The position numbers and the translations under genes were made by a program. A stretch of 64,000 bases of DNA from Przewalskia tangutica (Eukaryota > Streptophyta > Magnoliopsida > Solanales > Solanaceae): NCBI GenBank assembly GCA_029844215.1, contig CM056728.1:85497676-85561675 (forward strand). Direction: 5' to 3'. Below, one piece after another: positions 58,442 through 64,000 of this stretch. The stretch's first letter is position 1. Every line of letters starts with the position of its first letter. The notes beneath the pieces were generated by a model. It was given only the letters and a program-made list of their open reading frames with translations. It was not told the DNA's origin and ran no database searches.

Positions 58442-59185
58442 CTTTTTGAGTGCGGCCACCCGAGTTCTGGTCGAGGCACGAGGATGATCCGCAGGAGTTC
58501 ATCCGAAGCGATTCTGACGGATCATGAGAGTGATCAAGGCTTCGGAGACCGAGTCGGTGGCCTTAGGTTCGCATCGGCTGCGTGATACTGCAGTCGACTG
58601 GTTTGATTCGTGGGAGTTGTCCCGGGGGGAGCATGCGCCTCCAACTGTTTGGGACGAGTTCTCGGAGGCATTTCTCAGCCATTTCTTGCCTCGCGAATGA
58701 GAAACGCAGGCAATTTCTGATGTTGAGACAGAGAGGGCGTACGGTTCGGGAGTACAACGTGGAGTTCGACTCGTTGGCTCGATATGTCCCTGCGTTAGTG
58801 GCAGATATGGAGGACAGAGTGCACCGCTACGTCACGGGGCTAGATGACTACTTGGCAGAGGCTTGCTCGGGTGTAGCTCTTCAGCCGGGCATGGACATTG
58901 CCCGTATACAGGCTTATACACAGGGGATGTAGGGACGTAGAGACCGACGTAGAGACCAGGATCAGCATAAGAGGGCCAGAATAGTAGGGTCCTTCGGTAA
59001 CTCAGGAGACAGACCGCCTCAGCAGCAGGCTAGTTATACACCTCCGCCAAGATGCAGTGGTCCTCCGCGATCTTCAGAGTCCAGGTATTCGAGCAGTCGT
59101 GGCTCCAAGGTTTCAGATTTTCAGGGGAGTAGGAGTGCTCGCCGGATGAGGCCACCCTTATCTCAGTGTGGCCGTTGTGGAAAAA
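58442..59185 (+). pseudogene. Array gag 3, central part between E5 and E6
   Basis: Resumes in the capsid (PPEFW-like, DDPQEF), and carries DTAVDWFDSWELSRGEHAPP (in a shifted frame), EFDSLARYVPALVADMEDRV, HRYVTGLDDYLAEACSG and RIQAYTQGM. TAG follows at 58930-58932, where gag 1 has GAG (38039-38041 region); gag 2 has the same TAG. The knuckle begins (CGRCGK, 59167-59184) and is cut by E6 at 59186. Confidence 0.85.
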
Positions 59186-62100
59186 TGTTATACCCCGTAT
59201 TTCCGGAGTATGTACGTGAAGACGTACGTACGAAAGTTTAAGCCTTAAGGTAGGCAAGGTTCGAAATTTGTGCACAACCCCCGAAAATAGTCGTTTTCCG
59301 ACGAAACGTTTTACAAACTTTGTGAAGGGAAAATTCCGGCTATGTCATTTATTATTTTTGCGGATTTTTCTGAGAGACGAAATATTTTGGACCAACGGGA
59401 GGGTGACACTTGTCACCCTCATTGGACGACAACATTGGGCCAAAGTGGACGATTTTCTTGGCTTTTCTTTAGTCAAGGTTAGGTAGGATATTTTGTGTAG
59501 TAGATGGATAAGGGCACATGGATGAATCCTCACCCTACACTTGCATGGCACTTGGCTTGGCCATTGGTTGGCCATTGGTTGGCCTATAAATACCCCCCTT
59601 AGTTGATGAACTTCTTCATCAAAAAATTGTTCTAAGTCTTGAAAGCCCTCTCCCCCCCTTTGTGTTGAAGTTCTCGTCCTAGCCTCCCTCTCCCCCCTTT
59701 GTGAGGCCCCGGCAGAGCCCTCCCCTTGGCCGAAAGTACCCCCCCCCTCCAAGGGGTGCTAGCCGAAACCTACCCCCCTCCTTGTGGTGTTGTTCTCGTG
59801 AAAATACCCTTCCCTTGGTAGAGAAATACTTCTCCAAGTATTGTTTTAATTCCAAAATACCTTGGCCCAAATACCTTGTAGTATTCCAAGGTTACCCCTA
59901 TACGAAAAGCCCAGAAATACTATTATACTTCCCTTCAGTCACTAAACGAAACCCTAAGGAAAGCCTTCATAGTCGGTTTAAGTGTTAAGTAGAAGTTGCG
60001 TAGAACTTCTAAGGGTTGTTTGGAGCGGGTTGGAGCACCCGGAGTAGGAGCTAAACGTTGCTCAGGATCGACTTTAAACTTGGATAATTTTGGGCTTACC
60101 GAGGTAAGTAATCCTATCCTTCTATTGTAATTGGAAATTACATACTGTAGTATTATTAGAAATGAATATAAGATTCATAGAAGAGAATTGAACTGTAATA
60201 GAAGGATATTACAGAAAAGAATTGAACTGAAATCACGTCAGAAGAATATTCTACAGAATAGTCTAGACTTTGATAGACTGGTATAACCTTTATAGGTTGA
60301 ATGTTCTGCGAGTAGCATGTGCTACTTGGATGGTGGACAAGGCTAGCCGGGTTATAGCCGTGGAGCGTTTTGCTAATAGTCGATAATCGTCGCGAGGTAT
60401 GTGATTCTTCCTATACTCTTGAGCATGATATTTTAAAAGAATATTATAGTACGGTAGACGTACGTGTGTTAACTGAACGTAGTTTTACGGCAATGTCTTT
60501 TGACTTAAGCCTGAATAATAAGAATCTTGAAGTATTTCAAAGGAATTAAGAAACCTTTTTTAAAGAAGAGTAATACTTGGTTCTGAAAACATAAGAGTTA
60601 TACTAGCTTTATGGGAAGTTAGGTATAACGTCTTAAGAGAGGTAAAGAGAATGGTTTACTGATTTTAGAAGTTAAGAAACTTGATCTTAAAAGATAAGAG
60701 GCTTGACTTAAATGAATTAATCTGAATGTTTGTGTGAAACCTCATTCGTGAGTAATGAGTACTTAGTTGTTAAAAGGAATAATGTTTTACTGATTTCGAA
60801 AATCAGAATAAGTATCGAACAAACCACAGCAGCGATAATAAAGGGAAATGTATTGACTAATTAATTATTATTAAAACCAGTAGAAACCTCCATCTGCATA
60901 GAAGCTAAGATGAGACAAAATGATATTACATTTCCTAGATCATGGCTGCTTTAATAAGATTGTTATGAACAAGAATAACCTACTCACTCATAAGGCATAT
61001 GTTTCTCAAATTGTTTTAAAGGATTAAAACTATGAACTACGAAACCTTTTCGAAAATGAGAAACTTGAGCATTTGAAATTAGGCAAACTTGAACGTTTGG
61101 AAAAATAATGTTGTTACTTGATTTACAAAGGGAAGTGTTTTGGTTTACTTAACAATGTTAGTCACTCTATTTTTATACTACGGGTATCGGGTGACCTTTG
61201 TAAAAGAAATGGATCTCTAAAAGGAATTTAACGTACGTAGTACTTTAGGATTAAAACCCGGACTTTGACATAAAATGAAAGCACTTTGAGTTGTGTATAA
61301 ACTTGCCTATGCTTGTTGTTGTGTAACTTGCCTATGCTTTTTGTGATAGCCTTTGTTGTGCAAGAATTGTGTTTCTATACTACTGCGTCTCTCGATGGAG
61401 GGCCGGTTGACTTGTTGAGAACTTACTGACGCATCTGCAGCGATCAAGATTCCACGTATGCTTCCATTATTATCATATACGGGCATGTCTACACCGATGA
61501 TGGATTCTGTGGACATGTGACCATTATGTTTATTTATGGCGAAGTATCGTGACTTACGGTTGTGATCGGGTGCATAGCCTGTTTACTTCGCCCCGTCCAC
61601 GTGGACGCAGTGGATCCGTATAGGTTATCGCACTTGCCACGTGTCAGCTTCGCGGTAAAGTATAGTGACTTACGGTTGTGATCGCGCGAGCTGCTTACTT
61701 GCCCCCGCCGCCACGTGACGCAGTGGATCTGGTATAGTTATTGCACTTGCCACGGTCGCCTTCGCGAGTCGTTTGGATGAAGCCGTGACTTACGGTTGTG
61801 ATCCGTGCATACCGCTTACTTGCCCCCGTCAGCTACGTGACGCAGGTGGATCGGGTATAGGTTATCGTACTTGCCACGTGTCAGCTTCATATTATGATTA
61901 TTTCCCGTACGGTCTCTTTATGACACAGGTGGGACCTGATGTCCAGGTGTACTTCTTGGTGTTATCATATCATAGACTGCCGGCAGTGAGGAAGGTATTC
62001 CACGGGCATGATTGATGTTGTGGGCGTGAGACCCATAGCTATATTTGAGTAATGACTTGGAGGGCGTGAGTCCCTGACTTGATATAATTGTTTATATGTG

Positions 62101-62619
62101 TGTACTGTAGTTTGGTTATCATACATGTCTCCTGCTTTATATAGACTATTATGATTTCATTTACAGTATTTTCATGTTTCACATACTTGGTACCTGTTGT
62201 ACTGACCTCCTTCGGGGGGCTGCGTTCATGCCGCAGGTAGAGGTACATCGGCTGTCGATCCCCGCTTATAGGATCACATTTCAGCGTATTGGGAAGCTCC
62301 GCCTTCGAGGCTTATCTTTGGTATGTTACCCGAGTGCAGAGGTTCTGCATTCGTGGTATGGCGGGGCCCCGTCCCGCCATAGTTGTTGTAAAAATCTTAG
62401 AGGTCCAGAGTAATCGCAAGCGTGGTTGTAAGGATTGTAATCGCTCAAATGTCGATATATTTATATATGCGAGAAAGGCAACCGCTTGGTTGGCCTATTT
62501 TCTTTATCTTGATCCATATCTAATTGTATGTTTAAGTTTTTATTTCCGCTGGTTTTTCTCTCGATGTTGTATCACCAGGGTGCCCGGTAGGCACGATCAC
62601 GCCCGGTTCGGTCGTGACA
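59186..62619 (+). repeat. E6 5' LTR
   Basis: 3434 bp, TGTTATACCCCG to GGTCGTGACA. Promoter: CCATTGGTTGGCC then TATAAATA (59585-59592), followed by a pyrimidine-rich leader. Conserved block 60888-60970; repeats of about 120 bp with CTTACGGTTGTGATC (61545-61890). No gene. It is the only complete plus-strand LTR of the long form and so a good reference for what the array LTRs lack. Confidence 0.9.
59585..59592 (+). promoter_or_regulatory. E6 LTR TATA box
   Basis: TATAAATA, eight bases after GGTTGGCC and within reach of the CCATTGG (CCAAT-type) boxes at 59561-59578. Confidence 0.75.
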
Positions 62620-62623
62620 AAAG

Positions 62624-62634
62624 TGGTATCGAGC
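62624..62634 (+). promoter_or_regulatory. E6 primer-binding site
   Basis: TGGTATC then GAGCG after the LTR end TGACA. Confidence 0.8.
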
Positions 62635-62823
62635 GCTTAATCCTCGGAAAGTGTCTACGCACCGTGTTCAGTAGAGTCTTGATTATCGGTGTGTTGTGCA
62701 CCACATCTATAATCGTGAGGTCGCAGGACATTTAGGATTGGTTTCCATTCTTCTCATTCCGAGATCGTGCCTTAGAGTCGTGTTGTAAGTTGGACCCTCC
62801 GACGTATCTCGCTTGTACCGCTT

Positions 62824-64000
62824 ATGCCTCCGCGCAAGGCAACCCGCCCGGCGGCAAGGCGCAGGCGGAGTCGCGAGTCGAGCAATGCGCCTCTACAGAC
62901 CACAGCACTGAGCCTCTAGTCCCACACCGAGCAGAGGAGATGGGTTACGCGAGTTGCCCGCCATCGCCGTGGTCAGGCTGATTGAGGATAGGCCGACGCA
63001 GCAGCCCAGAGCACCGCGGTTCACCCTAGATCGATAGTTTGAGGCTACGGATTTTCCGAGTCAGAGCCCGCCGAGTTTTATGGGTCGAGGCACGAGGATG
63101 ATCCGCAGGAGTTCATCAAGCGATTCTGCGGATCATGAGAGTGATCAAGGCATCGGAGACCGAGTCGGGTCCTAGGTTCGCATCGGCCGCGTGATACCGC
63201 AGCCGATCGTTTGATTCGCGTGAGCTGTCCCGGGAGAGAATGCACTTCCACTTTATGGGACGAGTTCTCGTGGCATTTCTTGCACATTTCTTGCCTCCAC
63301 GGATGAGGAGGGCTCGGGCCGACAGATTTTTGGTGTTGCAGAACCGCGCACGGTTCGGAGTACAATGTGGAGTTCGACTCATTGGCCAGACGCCCCCGCG
63401 TTAGTAGCTAGTATGGAGGATCGAGTGCACCGATATGTTACAGTGGCTCGATGATTACCTAGCGAGAGTTGTTCGTGTAGCTCTTCACCGGCATGGACAT
63501 TGCCCGCATACGAGCTTACGACTGGATGTGAGGAGCGGAGAGATCGACGGAATGACCGAGATCGCCAGAAGAGGCCGAACAGCAGGTCCTTTGATAACTT
63601 TCGAGGCGGACCGCCTCAAAGAAGCAGACTAGTTATGTACCTCCGCCAAGCATGAGTAGTCCTCCACGCCTTCTCGGACCTTCGGATATTCGTGAGCAGT
63701 CGTGGCTCCCGTGTTTCAGATTTTCGGGAGTAGAAGTGCTTGGACGAGGCCACCCAGATCTCGGTGTGGCGGTTGTGGTAAAGCCCATGGGGAATGTCGA
63801 TCGGTTTGGGAGATTGCTATACTTGCGGCGACAGGCCATTTGACGAGATCGTCCGACTGTGTGGTAGATCGTGGGATAGCATGCACTACTAGATCGGGCG
63901 GGTTCTTCACCTTCCATAGCTAGGCAGATGTTCATACACCGGCAGCCACCAGAGGTCGCGTGGAAGTTCCCGAGCTTAGCGGTCCTTTAAACCGCCTATT
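62824..64000 (+). pseudogene. E6 gag, incomplete at the right edge
   Basis: ATG at 62824 begins MPPRKATRP. Unlike gags 1-3, codon 19 region reads GAGTCGAGC with no stop. Recognisable: PPSFMGRGTRMIRRS-type shifted capsid codons (63070-63110), DEFSWHF near 63258-63280, EFDSLA (63370), the MEDRVHRY stretch (63412-63440), and a knuckle remnant CGGCGK (63764-63783). Frame changes are frequent, again at places where relatives have CAG or CTG. Whether pol follows is not known. Confidence 0.75.

Larger units (their letters stand above)
34620..64000 (+). mobile_element. Tandem array of gag-only gypsy units (LTR-gag-LTR-gag-LTR-gag), with nested insertions
   Basis: Three LTRs (34620, 42805, 47520) in the same direction are each followed by a tRNA-Met primer site and a gag. 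Units 1 and 2 also end with linker, hairpin, polypurine tract and the next LTR. There is no other DNA between units, so neighbouring copies share an LTR. Internal domains lack protease, RT, RNase H and integrase (unit 2 internal 2302 bp). S4 is inserted in gag 1, E5 and E6 in gag 3. The right end of the third unit is beyond E6 and outside the window. Such gag-only elements have been called TR-GAG in plants. Confidence 0.85.
59186..64000 (+). mobile_element. E6: plus-strand gypsy element running off the right edge
   Basis: Starts TGTTATACCCCG within the zinc-knuckle codons of gag 3. LTR 59186-62619, primer site 62624, gag from 62824 to the edge. It has a long U3 with promoter, like E1-E5 and unlike the array LTRs. 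The rest of the element and its target duplication are outside the window. Confidence 0.88.

Noticed and set aside
1..64000. Host genes, tRNA genes, rRNA or bacterial-type operons
   Set aside because: Apart from gag and pol remnants, no frame above about 100 codons has a recognisable motif or falls outside an LTR or element body. No cloverleaf or rRNA-like sequence was recognised by eye.

Overview
This is plant nuclear heterochromatin made of Ty3/gypsy LTR retrotransposons nested in one another. I found no host gene, tRNA, rRNA or CRISPR array; essentially every base belongs to an LTR, a degenerate gag/pol body or a target-site duplication (TSD). The pol proteins resemble the Tekay/Del chromovirus clade (FIDD reverse transcriptase, GPY/F integrase tail, C-terminal chromodomain). 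The primer sites match plant initiator tRNA-Met (TGGTATCAGAGC). The protein flavour is typical of asterids, and Solanaceae is my best guess, but that is inference.

Layout. (1) 1-2459: part of a minus-strand LTR (E0). (2) The oldest element is G1 (+). Its pol is cut into 2460-2514, 11780-12172 and 21984-24161, and its 3' LTR into 24288-24950 and 34587-34619. (3) Three minus-strand elements sit inside G1: E1 (2515-11779, TSD CATCA), E2 (12173-21983, TSD TACAC) and E3 (24951-34586, TSD CTAAA). E2 carries all Tekay domains in decayed form. E1 and E3 carry only a gag remnant, a non-coding linker and an integrase remnant. (4) From 34620 to the right edge lies a plus-strand tandem array LTR-gag-LTR-gag-LTR-gag, with LTRs at 34620-37087, 42805-45217 and 47520-49979. 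It is interrupted by a solo LTR S4 (38344-41704, minus), a gag-only element E5 (50436-58441, minus) and a further element E6 (59186 to beyond 64000, plus).

How the parts relate. The non-autonomous elements (E1, E3, the array, E5, E6) share LTR termini, primer site, polypurine tract and a strong hairpin before the polypurine tract with the autonomous-type G1 and E2. They could therefore have been mobilised by Tekay-type enzymes supplied in trans (inference). No intact gag or pol is seen anywhere.

The most interesting points are the tandem array whose LTRs lack the TATA/CCAAT block of their relatives, the conserved hairpin next to the polypurine tract, an 80-bp block kept in twelve LTRs, an 18-bp copy of a PBS/LTR junction inside E1, and a pattern of small losses at CAG/CTG/CCGG words that looks like long-read basecalling error at methylated CHG sites. 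That last pattern means many frameshifts here may not be real.
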